From Clostridia bacterium (GTDB lineage: Bacteria > Bacillota > Clostridia > Oscillospirales > Butyricicoccaceae): DNA of 5,321 nt. Positions within the stretch are counted from its first letter, which is position 1. Each line of letters starts with the position of its first letter. Shown here one piece after another: positions 1 to 5,321 of the stretch. The notes under the pieces were generated by a model, which saw nothing but the letters and a program-made list of their open reading frames with translations, was not told the origin of the DNA and did no database searches. The translations under genes and the position numbers were made by a program. The stretch lies in NCBI GenBank assembly GCA_017560175.1, contig JAFYOK010000313.1, positions 1 to 5,321 on the forward strand, given 5' to 3'.

Positions 1-917
1 AAAGTATCGCAGAAAGTCTGACCAAATGTGATCGAAAAATCGCAAGTGATATCGTCAGTAGCATCGTCATCATCTGCATGGGTATGAGCGGTAGTACTTA
101 ATGTGTAATCAGCGACATCGGTTACAGAGCTATCACTCTTTTTTTCGTGAGTGATCGACACGATCTCCTTAAAGGTCAGACCATCACTCATAGCATCGTG
201 TACGACATAATCCTGAGCACCGGCCTTGGCTGTGACAGTGATTTTGAAGTAAACTGTATCGTTGATGTTGGCATCGTTCTCAGAGACCCAACCTTCGGTC
301 AAATCATCAACACTGTCTGTTTTGTTGACAGCACTGTTTTCCTGAACTTCCTTCTCCAGCGCAGGCAGGTAGTGCTTCTGTGTGACTGTGGCAGTGGGCT
401 TGGTTGTGGTCAGGCCGCACAGAGTACCCATATTAGTATCAATCAGATAGTAGCCCAGATCGAGATTGTTGACGGTAACATCGGCACCAGATGTATCACC
501 GTCAGCAGTAATGGCAGTGATGCCCTTAGTCTGCGCATAAGCCAGAGCATCTTCTGTGAACGCTTTTACACTATCAGCATAGTCTTCGTCATCCGCAGCG
601 ATTTTCCAACCAGCAATATAAGCAGTAGCGAAATCGTCAGCGGTATCATCGGGAGTATCGTTATCATCCATAACGAAGTTTACATAGTTTGCGCCTTCGG
701 CTTTAAAGAAGTCTTCCCAGCCTGCAGCGATCTTATAGGAGTAGGTCTTAGTTGTGTTGTTATAGCTTTCCAGATCCAGGATCTTGTAAATGCTATAAGT
801 CGCATTGGCTTCAGGATGCTCAATGGTGATCGAACCCTTTTCGCCTGCGGCAAATGCTGTGACGGTCAGGGTGGCGATCATCATAACTGCCAGAAGCATA
901 GAAATGATTTTCTTCAT
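1..917 (-). CDS. Major pilin, SpaH/EbpB-type isopeptide-forming fimbrial subunit (3' end outside window)
   Basis: This is the shaft subunit of a sortase-built pilus; 305 codons are visible and the frame runs off the window edge. Residues 1-24 form a signal peptide: MKK, a hydrophobic core, then AFAA before GEKG. Residues 27-180 match the N-terminal D1 domain, with ITIEHPEANATYSIYKILDL near its start and a closing NLDLGYYLIDT strand. VTQK at 178-181 sits where the pilin motif (VYPK) normally lies, so Lys181 is the likely polymerisation lysine. D2 begins with PALEKEV, giving Lys189 as isopeptide candidate, and continues through NDTVYFKITVTA and VVHDAMSDGLTF (Asp241, candidate catalytic acid). 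Relatives are usually about 480-550 residues, so the rest of D2, later domains and the LPXTG signal should lie beyond the edge. The start is supported by the signal peptide and a Shine-Dalgarno. The gene follows the adhesin by 76 nt in the same direction, which suggests co-transcription. Family assignment is by motif recognition only. Confidence 0.92.
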   Translation of the reverse strand, partial: MKKIISMLLAVMMIATLTVTAFAAGEKGSITIEHPEANATYSIYKILDLESYNNTTKTYSYKIAAGWEDFFKAEGANYVNFVMDDNDTPDDTADDFATAYIAGWKIAADDEDYADSVKAFTEDALAYAQTKGITAITADGDTSGADVTVNNLDLGYYLIDTNMGTLCGLTTTKPTATVTQKHYLPALEKEVQENSAVNKTDSVDDLTEGWVSENDANINDTVYFKITVTAKAGAQDYVVHDAMSDGLTFKEIVSITHEKKSDSSVTDVADYTLSTTAHTHADDDDATDDITCDFSITFGQTFCDT

Positions 918-993
918 GATTTTTAAATCCTTTCTTTTTTATTTATGGAATTGTCTTCGCGGCGCTTGATTTTCTCCGCGATTAGAAGGCCTT
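918..993 (-). other. Adhesin-pilin intergenic spacer with inverted repeats
   Basis: This 76-nt spacer contains two inverted repeats. A perfect 14-bp palindrome, TAGAAGGCCTTCTA (983-996), overlaps the adhesin stop codon. Next comes a 6-bp stem, TCGCGG/CCGCGA (957-962 with 976-981), with a 13-nt loop. In the transcript the stem is followed by AGACAAUUCC and an A-rich run, not a U-tract, so it is not a normal intrinsic terminator. No clear -35/-10 promoter is seen. It may be an RNA processing or stabilising element between the two cistrons, or have no function. Confidence 0.45.
928..934 (-). promoter_or_regulatory. Shine-Dalgarno of the major pilin gene
   Basis: The minus strand reads GAAAGGA followed by a 10-nt A/T-rich spacer (TTTAAAAATC) before the ATG at 917-915. 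The purine-rich match and spacing support this start codon. The A-rich leader just upstream should be unstructured, which suits strong translation. Confidence 0.8.
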
Positions 994-3900
994 CTACTTC
1001 GTCCTCCTTTCTCGCGTGCGCCTTGAGGCAAATCCGTATACCAGCGCAAACAGCATGAGGCTGCTTCCGCAAAGCATATAAAGTGTTCGGCCCATTGAGC
1101 CGGTGGACGGCAGTTCCGCAATTTTCGGAATATACTTGTTGGTAACTGTCGTCGTATAGGTGGGGGGATTGGAATTGCTGCTGTTGACGGGGCCATACTG
1201 CATGGTCCAATCGGAAGAGGTCCAGAGTTCCTCGACCGTATAGTCGATGACACCGTCCTCATCGGTATAGGGGAGACCCTGGAAAGAGGCCGTCCAGTTA
1301 TTCTTGAGGTTGAGGGTGACCGTACGGCCGGTGTCCTTACCGTTGGCCAACAGCCTGATGGTGACCTGCTCCTGCTCATAAAGGGACTTGTCTGTACCCT
1401 GGGGGAGATCCCATTCCTTGTTGACGGTCAGCGAAGTGACCTTCGAGCTGTCCAGCGGGGTATTGGTGATCTTGTAGGCAGGATAGTCGACCGGAGCACC
1501 GGGAATGATGGTCGTGGTCTCGGTATAGAGGGTGAAGAGCATAGCATTCTTGACATCGTCGGTGTCATTGAGCTTGGTGCCGTTGGTGTGGTTTTTGGAC
1601 AGGTAGGTGTTGCCATTATAGGAGAAATAAATCTGCTTATTGGAAACACCAACAGAGAAGTACTGTCGATGAGTGTCGGGGGGATTTCCCTTATGGGCGA
1701 AGAAGTCGGTGGGGCCCCAGTAGAGGGTGATCGTCTGGCCGGAAAGGTTGGTCAGCTTGTAGGTATCGCCGTTCTTTGTGACTTTCCACTTGGCATGATC
1801 GGTCTGCATGGCCGTGGAACGATCCAGCCACTGGAAGCCGGTATCGGAGGAATTGGCATTATCGGTAGCGAGATAACCATTGTCTGTTTCTAACAGATAA
1901 GTCTTTCCATCTTCCAGTGAGGTGACGGTCGTCCATTCGGTGATGACCGTATCCTCGGTGGTGGCCGGTTCGATCTTGCTCTGGTAGCCGGGAACATATT
2001 CTTCTTCGACACCGTACTCGACGGGGATCGTCTGCTCCTTGTCGGAATACTTGGGCAGGTTCTCCCATACATGAGTCCAATTGGTGGCAGCGCTGATCTC
2101 GGCTGACTGCAGACGATAAACGGCTGTGATCTTGCCGTTTTCATCGCGCTCGATGCGGGTGAGGTAGACGGTGATCTTGTCGGAAGAATGACTGCCGCCA
2201 TCGGCCCAGACCTTGCGTGCTTCGACGGAGGTGACTTCCTCGACCCATTCGGGTGCATTGGTGGCAACGATGTAGGCCTGCTGTTCCTCTTCGTTGATGC
2301 GGTAACCGTGGACGGTAAAGCCGCCGGAAATAGAACCGTCTTCTTCGAGGATGATGACATCGTAGGTGGCATTGCCCGATTTGTCGAGGACCATGCGAAT
2401 GATACCCTTGGGGAGGTCGTAGTCTGCATTGGCGGGGGCGCGGGTTTCCTTTATGTAATAGGTAGTGCCGGGAGAGAGACCCCACATGGTGGCCTTGCCG
2501 TTGACGACTTCAAAGCTATTGGTGACACGGTCCGGGTAATTGGAGTCTTCGCGGGTGTTGTACAACTTTGCAGCGGTCAGACATTCGAGATCCGTATAGA
2601 CCGAGAACTCGGCACCATTGAGGTACTGGCTGGTCAGAACGTCTTCCTTTTGGATGGTAAAGCCGTAGCGGGGCGCGAGGTTAAAGTAGATGGCGCAGTT
2701 GGAATGGGAAGCACCGCGCTCCAGATACATGATGGTGAGTGTGTGTGCGCCGGCCTTGACGCCTTCCAGCTTGGTGGTGACGCCTTGGACCGTGACTTCG
2801 CCGGTGGCAAAGTTGATCTCACCGTCCTCGGCCTGGTGGATACCGCCGATGTCCAGTACCAGCTCGCCGTCGACCAGGACCCAGAGGTCGTCGTCGCCCG
2901 AGAAGGAGAAGGACAGGTCGTTGCCATAGACGTCCTTGTTGGCTGCATCACCCGGGGCGGCGGGCAGATAGAAGTCGATGTCGATCTTCATACCGAAGGC
3001 GTAGTTACTGCTGACGTGATCTTCCGAAGTGTTGTACTTGGCATCATAGACGTATTTTTCCTCGCCGGCAGATTCGTAAGTGTCGACTGTCTTGCCGTTG
3101 GTGTTGGCATAGGGGGAGTTGAAGGGCATGAAGTCGGATTTTGTGGCGGTCAGCTCAGCCGATGTGGCTTCCAGATAATCGTAGACATAGAAGCGCTGGG
3201 CGCTCTGATTATAGGATGCGGCATTGCGTGCCGAGTCGTAGTAGTAGTAACCGTAATAGTCACTGGTGGGGTTGGTTTCGATCTGGAAGAGGTGATCGCC
3301 TTCGCCAACATAGGTTTTACCCGGGAGGGTAGTCGTTGTTGAGAAGAGGGCATCGCGGATGGTGGTGTTGTAGATGCCGGTGGTGATTTTATCTGCACCG
3401 GGATACTCGTTGACACCGGAGCGACGGTTGTCGGGGTAGTCGAGGGTATCGTCGCCGCCGTAATCAAGGAAGATGAAGTCGAGGGTATCGCGGTTTTCAT
3501 AATCGACCTTTCCGTCACCGTTGGTGCGCTGGACGATGGTCCAGTCTTCAGAATGGCTCGAACTGCTGATGGTGCCCGTCGAGTCTGCCGACAGGACATT
3601 GAACAGATAGGTGTAGTCAAAGACCTGGGTGGTGATAAAACTGTTGGTGGTGACCGTGTTGGCGACATGGGCATTGTATTCGCCGATGTCGTAGGTCGCG
3701 GCCTTCCAGTCGGCATAGAATACGCTGTTTTCCTCGATGATGACCGATGCACCGGGTGCATAGTATCTGTCGTGGGTGACATCATACCAGCCCTGGAGGA
3801 CGTAGTCATACTTGGAGGGGGATACCCACTCGGAAGGCAGCTTCACGGTCGAACCGGCAACAACAGAACGCATTTCATTGGGCGATCCGCCATAGGACGA

Positions 3901-5321
3901 AAGGCCGCCCATGGTACCGTCCAGCCATACCGTGCACTGTTCGCTGGAGTCGAAATAGCCAAAGTAGAGGGGAGTGGCAGGGGTATTGTCATTCTCTTTG
4001 GCGACGCCAAATGTCAACGTATCTGCATTGAAAAGTGTACGATAATTCTGGCGGGTAAATGTGGCACCGTTGCCGCTTTTGGTCAGCGTATTGGGCTGGA
4101 GAACTGTGCGGATAAGGTTATTCGCGCCGGGAGAAAGGTAGAGATCGGTGGCGACATTTTGGATAATGTAGCCAGGAATATAGGTTTCTGTGCTGTAGGT
4201 AAAGCTCCACAGCAGAGTGTTGATGTCGTCAACCTCGGTATAGATGCTGCCATTCGCATTGATGGTGATGGGTACACCGACAATAGAACCCGAAATATCG
4301 GAGGGGCAGCTGAGGGCATAGTACTGATCGCCGGACTTGGCATAAATCAGGAACTTGCGATTCGAGGTAAAGATGTCGTCGTTGTAGTCGATGCTTCTGC
4401 CCACATAGGATAGATTGTCTGCGGCGCGGGGCAGTGCCAGCAGTGCAAAGGGGGAGTTTTCGGGGACGATGCCATAGCCAAGGATGGCAGGGTCATCGGC
4501 TTCGATGTAGTATTCTTCAACGGCATTGTTGGAATCGCCCCGGATGACCGTCATGCCGTATTCATCAAAGTCAACGACGATGGCCACCGCTGCGGCGGCA
4601 TCGGCTTCATATTCGTATTCAAAGTCGTAGGTGACTTCTTCATCGGTGTCGCTGCGCAGGAAGAGCAGGCTGCCGATATCGGCAATGGAGCCGTCGGCAG
4701 GAACATAGAGGCCTTCTTCTTCCCATTCCAGACGCATGGATTCCGGGCCGGCATTGACAGGCAGCTCATCTGTTCCGGCATAGTGGAGACAGAAGGCGGC
4801 AAACATGGCCGACCAATCGCCGTAGGGATTGCCGTACCACTGGCCGTAACGGGTGATGCCATGGCGGATGCCATCCGGATCGACCTCGAAGTTCAGGGTG
4901 CTTTCGGTATAGCCCAGCTGCGAGTTGGCAACGGCGGCGACCGCCATGCCTGTGGACGGGATCTCGGAAAGGTCGGGCAGATCGGCTTCCCAATCGACCA
5001 TGGTTTCGATATCGGCATCCAGATTGCTGTAGCAGTCTTCGGTATGGATGTGCTCTTCCAGCGGACATGCTTCCAGCGCCTGATAACATGCATCGGTGTG
5101 GAAATGTTCGGGAACACAATCGAGGCCGCAGCCCAGCTCGGTTTCGTCGGTCAGACATTCTTCTGTATGGACGTGGCCTTCTTCTTCGGTCAGACCGCAG
5201 CCAAAGCCGACGCCGATGTAGTAACATTCGTCGGTGTGGCGGTGGCCTTCGGTTTCTTCCTTGCCGCATACAAAGCTGTCTTCAACGAGGACGAAGCATT
5301 CGTCGGTATGCAGGTGGCCTT
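994..5321 (-). CDS. Giant LPXTG-anchored multidomain surface adhesin (pilus tip/ancillary subunit candidate), 5' end outside window
   Basis: This is a cell-wall-anchored surface protein, probably the adhesive partner of the pilin encoded next. Residues are numbered from the first complete codon at the window edge; 1441 are visible, ending in TAG. Domains in order: HxHT..C repeats (1-97); CHAP-like domain (122-285); beta-rich trefoil-like module (301-456); InlB B-type repeat (461-540); fibro-slime region (551-881), with the hallmark SGDDDLWVLVDGELVLDIGG at 807-826; SpaA-type domain (885-1025); Cna-B domain (1028-1288) interrupted by a second trefoil-like module; Cna-B domain (1293-1396); and LPSTG (1403-1407) followed by a membrane helix and an Arg/Lys tail. 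The ATG at 5001 is not taken as the start: the frame is open upstream, encodes coherent repeats and shows no signal peptide. Tip role and ligand binding are inferred from domain content and gene order. GC is visibly higher than in the downstream pilin gene. Confidence 0.95.
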   Translation of the reverse strand, partial: GHLHTDECFVLVEDSFVCGKEETEGHRHTDECYYIGVGFGCGLTEEEGHVHTEECLTDETELGCGLDCVPEHFHTDACYQALEACPLEEHIHTEDCYSNLDADIETMVDWEADLPDLSEIPSTGMAVAAVANSQLGYTESTLNFEVDPDGIRHGITRYGQWYGNPYGDWSAMFAAFCLHYAGTDELPVNAGPESMRLEWEEEGLYVPADGSIADIGSLLFLRSDTDEEVTYDFEYEYEADAAAAVAIVVDFDEYGMTVIRGDSNNAVEEYYIEADDPAILGYGIVPENSPFALLALPRAADNLSYVGRSIDYNDDIFTSNRKFLIYAKSGDQYYALSCPSDISGSIVGVPITINANGSIYTEVDDINTLLWSFTYSTETYIPGYIIQNVATDLYLSPGANNLIRTVLQPNTLTKSGNGATFTRQNYRTLFNADTLTFGVAKENDNTPATPLYFGYFDSSEQCTVWLDGTMGGLSSYGGSPNEMRSVVAGSTVKLPSEWVSPSKYDYVLQGWYDVTHDRYYAPGASVIIEENSVFYADWKAATYDIGEYNAHVANTVTTNSFITTQVFDYTYLFNVLSADSTGTISSSSHSEDWTIVQRTNGDGKVDYENRDTLDFIFLDYGGDDTLDYPDNRRSGVNEYPGADKITTGIYNTTIRDALFSTTTTLPGKTYVGEGDHLFQIETNPTSDYYGYYYYDSARNAASYNQSAQRFYVYDYLEATSAELTATKSDFMPFNSPYANTNGKTVDTYESAGEEKYVYDAKYNTSEDHVSSNYAFGMKIDIDFYLPAAPGDAANKDVYGNDLSFSFSGDDDLWVLVDGELVLDIGGIHQAEDGEINFATGEVTVQGVTTKLEGVKAGAHTLTIMYLERGASHSNCAIYFNLAPRYGFTIQKEDVLTSQYLNGAEFSVYTDLECLTAAKLYNTREDSNYPDRVTNSFEVVNGKATMWGLSPGTTYYIKETRAPANADYDLPKGIIRMVLDKSGNATYDVIILEEDGSISGGFTVHGYRINEEEQQAYIVATNAPEWVEEVTSVEARKVWADGGSHSSDKITVYLTRIERDENGKITAVYRLQSAEISAATNWTHVWENLPKYSDKEQTIPVEYGVEEEYVPGYQSKIEPATTEDTVITEWTTVTSLEDGKTYLLETDNGYLATDNANSSDTGFQWLDRSTAMQTDHAKWKVTKNGDTYKLTNLSGQTITLYWGPTDFFAHKGNPPDTHRQYFSVGVSNKQIYFSYNGNTYLSKNHTNGTKLNDTDDVKNAMLFTLYTETTTIIPGAPVDYPAYKITNTPLDSSKVTSLTVNKEWDLPQGTDKSLYEQEQVTIRLLANGKDTGRTVTLNLKNNWTASFQGLPYTDEDGVIDYTVEELWTSSDWTMQYGPVNSSNSNPPTYTTTVTNKYIPKIAELPSTGSMGRTLYMLCGSSLMLFALVYGFASRRTRERRTK
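997..1116 (-). other. LPSTG cell-wall sorting signal of the adhesin
   Basis: The motif ELPSTG is encoded at 1099-1116. It is followed by a hydrophobic helix (adhesin residues 1411-1431, TLYMLCGSSLMLFALVYGFA) and a basic tail, SRRTRERRTK, directly before the TAG stop. This is the standard three-part sortase substrate signal. It shows that the protein is joined covalently to peptidoglycan or to a pilus, and that the reading frame is complete at its 3' end. Confidence 0.95.
1132..1443 (-). other. C-terminal Cna-B domain of the adhesin
   Basis: Adhesin residues 1293-1396 show LTVNKEWDLP, VTIRLLANGKDTGRTVTLN, WTASFQGLPYTDEDGVIDYT, VEELW and TTTVTNKY. The predicted isopeptide triad is Lys1301, Glu1364 and Asn1394. 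The domain lies directly before the sorting signal and acts as the membrane-proximal stalk. Confidence 0.85.
1456..2238 (-). other. Cna-B domain split by an inserted beta-rich module
   Basis: Adhesin residues 1028-1120 give most of a Cna-B fold: VEARKVWADG, ITVYLTRIERDENGK, WENLPKYSDKEQTIPVEYGV and EEEYVPGY. The closing strand, YPAYKITNTP, appears only at 1279-1288. Predicted isopeptide residues are Lys1036, Glu1106 and Asn1286. Residues 1123-1272 (positions 1504-1953) between them form a separate module with WTTVTSLEDGKTYLLETDNG, AKWKVTKNGDTYKLTNLSG and IYFSYNGNTYL strands. In ordinary Cna-B domains the last strand follows soon after the VPGY segment, so this is a nested insertion. Confidence 0.75.
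2245..2667 (-). other. SpaA-type domain with predicted isopeptide bond
   Basis: Adhesin residues 885-1025 have the SpaA prealbumin-like layout: FTIQKEDVLTSQYLNGAEFS, then MWGLSPGTTYYIKETRAP, and a last strand AYIVATNAPEW. The predicted bond joins Lys891 (IQKED) and Asn1021 (ATNAP), with Glu958 (YIKETRAP) as catalytic acid. Such bonds stiffen stalks of Gram-positive pilins and adhesins. Confidence 0.85.
2677..3669 (-). other. Fibro-slime domain region of the adhesin
   Basis: Adhesin residues 551-881 carry the fibro-slime signature. A Tyr-rich stretch (DYYGYYYYDSARNAASYN) is followed by FGMKIDIDFYLP, then SFSFSGDDDLWVLVDGELVL and DIGGIHQ, and finally TLTIMYLERGASHSNCAIYF. The DDD-x-W-V-x-VDG core is the family hallmark and recalls PA14-like carbohydrate or calcium-binding jelly-roll folds. 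The family was first named from Fibrobacter and slime-mould proteins. A binding role is likely; the ligand is unknown. Confidence 0.85.
3700..3939 (-). other. InlB B-repeat-like (Listeria-Bacteroides repeat) module
   Basis: Adhesin residues 461-540 end in the pattern YVLQGWYDVTHDRYYAPGAS followed by a valine/isoleucine strand and VFYADWKA. This matches the Listeria-Bacteroides (InlB B) repeat consensus of Y-x-GWY, Y-x-x-G and FYA-x-W. These small beta-grasp-like units usually serve as spacers in surface proteins. Only one copy is present. Confidence 0.7.
3952..4419 (-). other. Beta-rich, trefoil-like module 1 of the adhesin
   Basis: Adhesin residues 301-456 contain repeating short strands of the type KFLIYAKSGDQYYALSC, LLWSFTYS and GYIIQNVATDLYLSP. 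This pattern (hydrophobic strand, short turn, Tyr-Leu strand, then a Trp-containing strand) resembles ricin-like beta-trefoil or related carbohydrate-binding folds. No strict QxW motif is seen, so the family assignment is tentative. It precedes an InlB-type repeat and may be a ligand-binding unit. Confidence 0.4.
4465..4956 (-). other. CHAP-like domain, probably catalytically inactive
   Basis: Adhesin residues 122-285 follow the layout of a CHAP (Cys/His amidohydrolase) domain: SQLGYTES, RYGQWYGNPYGDWSAMF, IADIGSLLFL, VAIVVDF, TVIRGDSNNAV and ILGYG. In active relatives the motif after YGDW begins with the nucleophilic Cys; here it is Ser170 (codon at 4810-4812). The HVGIV-type His position reads AVAIV, so the His is replaced by Ala244 (4588-4590), and the expected Glu before GN appears to be Arg260. 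A Cys at 177 (FCLHYAG) remains but is not the usual nucleophile. The domain is likely structural or peptidoglycan-binding rather than hydrolytic. Confidence 0.7.
5029..5321 (-). repeat. Tandem HxHT-x2-C repeats at the visible N-terminus of the adhesin
   Basis: Five degenerate units are visible: GHLHTDEC, GHRHTDECY, GHVHTEEC, HFHTDACY and HIHTEDCY, about 18-24 residues apart. Each of the first four has a second Cys 7-10 residues after the first, in a CG context in the first three units. The array is cut by the window edge, so the full copy number is unknown. Similar His/Cys repeats occur in other large clostridial surface proteins, with no function that I can name. The paired His and Cys would suit zinc binding or disulfide cross-linking; this is inference. 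Confidence 0.85.

Noticed and set aside
147..926. Plus-strand open frame (259 codons)
   Set aside because: It is the antisense of the pilin gene, whose minus-strand frame has a signal peptide, a Shine-Dalgarno and clear pilin motifs.
957..981. Intrinsic transcription terminator between the genes
   Set aside because: The stem is only 6 bp with a 13-nt loop and is followed on the transcript by an A-rich, not U-rich, run.
2188..3342. Long plus-strand open frame (384 codons)
   Set aside because: It lies fully antisense to the well-supported fibro-slime and SpaA region. Its translation is Val/Gly/Asp-rich with no recognisable domain, as expected from the complement of GC-rich codons.
3500..3535. 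Dockerin/EF-hand-like motif NGDGKVDYENRD in the adhesin
   Set aside because: Only part of the DxNxDGxxxxxD calcium loop is matched, there is no second copy, and it sits at the start of the fibro-slime region.
3553..4413. Plus-strand open frame (286 codons)
   Set aside because: It is antisense to the trefoil-like and InlB-like modules, has no domain and no supporting ribosome binding site that I could recognise.
4999..5001. ATG as the start of the large adhesin
   Set aside because: The frame is open upstream to the window edge and encodes HxHT..C repeats; no signal peptide follows this Met.

Overview
The window holds two genes on the minus strand that together look like the start of a sortase-assembled pilus (fimbria) operon from a Gram-positive anaerobe. 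The domain vocabulary is typical of large surface proteins of gut Clostridia (Oscillospiraceae/Ruminococcaceae type): HxHT..C repeats, a CHAP-like domain, an InlB-type repeat, a fibro-slime domain, SpaA/Cna-B modules and an LPSTG anchor. The genus cannot be fixed from the sequence; a Faecalibacterium/Gemmiger/Subdoligranulum-like source is only a guess.

Reading in the direction of transcription (high to low coordinates): positions 5321 to 994 encode a very large, multi-domain, LPXTG-anchored adhesin. Its N-terminus lies outside the window; at least 1441 residues are visible. An apparent ATG at 5001 is internal, because the frame stays open to the window edge and encodes clear tandem repeats upstream of it. 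After a 76-nt spacer (918-993), with a Shine-Dalgarno sequence but no convincing terminator, positions 917 to 1 encode the first 305 residues of a secreted SpaH/EbpB-type major pilin. Its C-terminus and LPXTG signal lie beyond the low-coordinate edge.

Inferred working model: the large protein is the tip or ancillary adhesin and the small one is the shaft subunit. A class C sortase, expected just past position 1 but not visible, would polymerise the shaft through a pilin-motif lysine, and a housekeeping sortase would anchor it. Spontaneous Lys-Asn isopeptide bonds are predicted in one SpaA and two Cna-B domains of the adhesin and in the D2 domain of the pilin.

The most interesting points are in the adhesin. 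Its CHAP-like domain seems to have lost both catalytic residues. A whole beta-rich module is inserted inside a Cna-B domain, between its catalytic Glu and its isopeptide Asn. The N-terminal repeat array is rich in paired His and Cys. I saw no RNA genes, mobile elements, CRISPR arrays or plus-strand genes; the long plus-strand open frames are antisense shadows.
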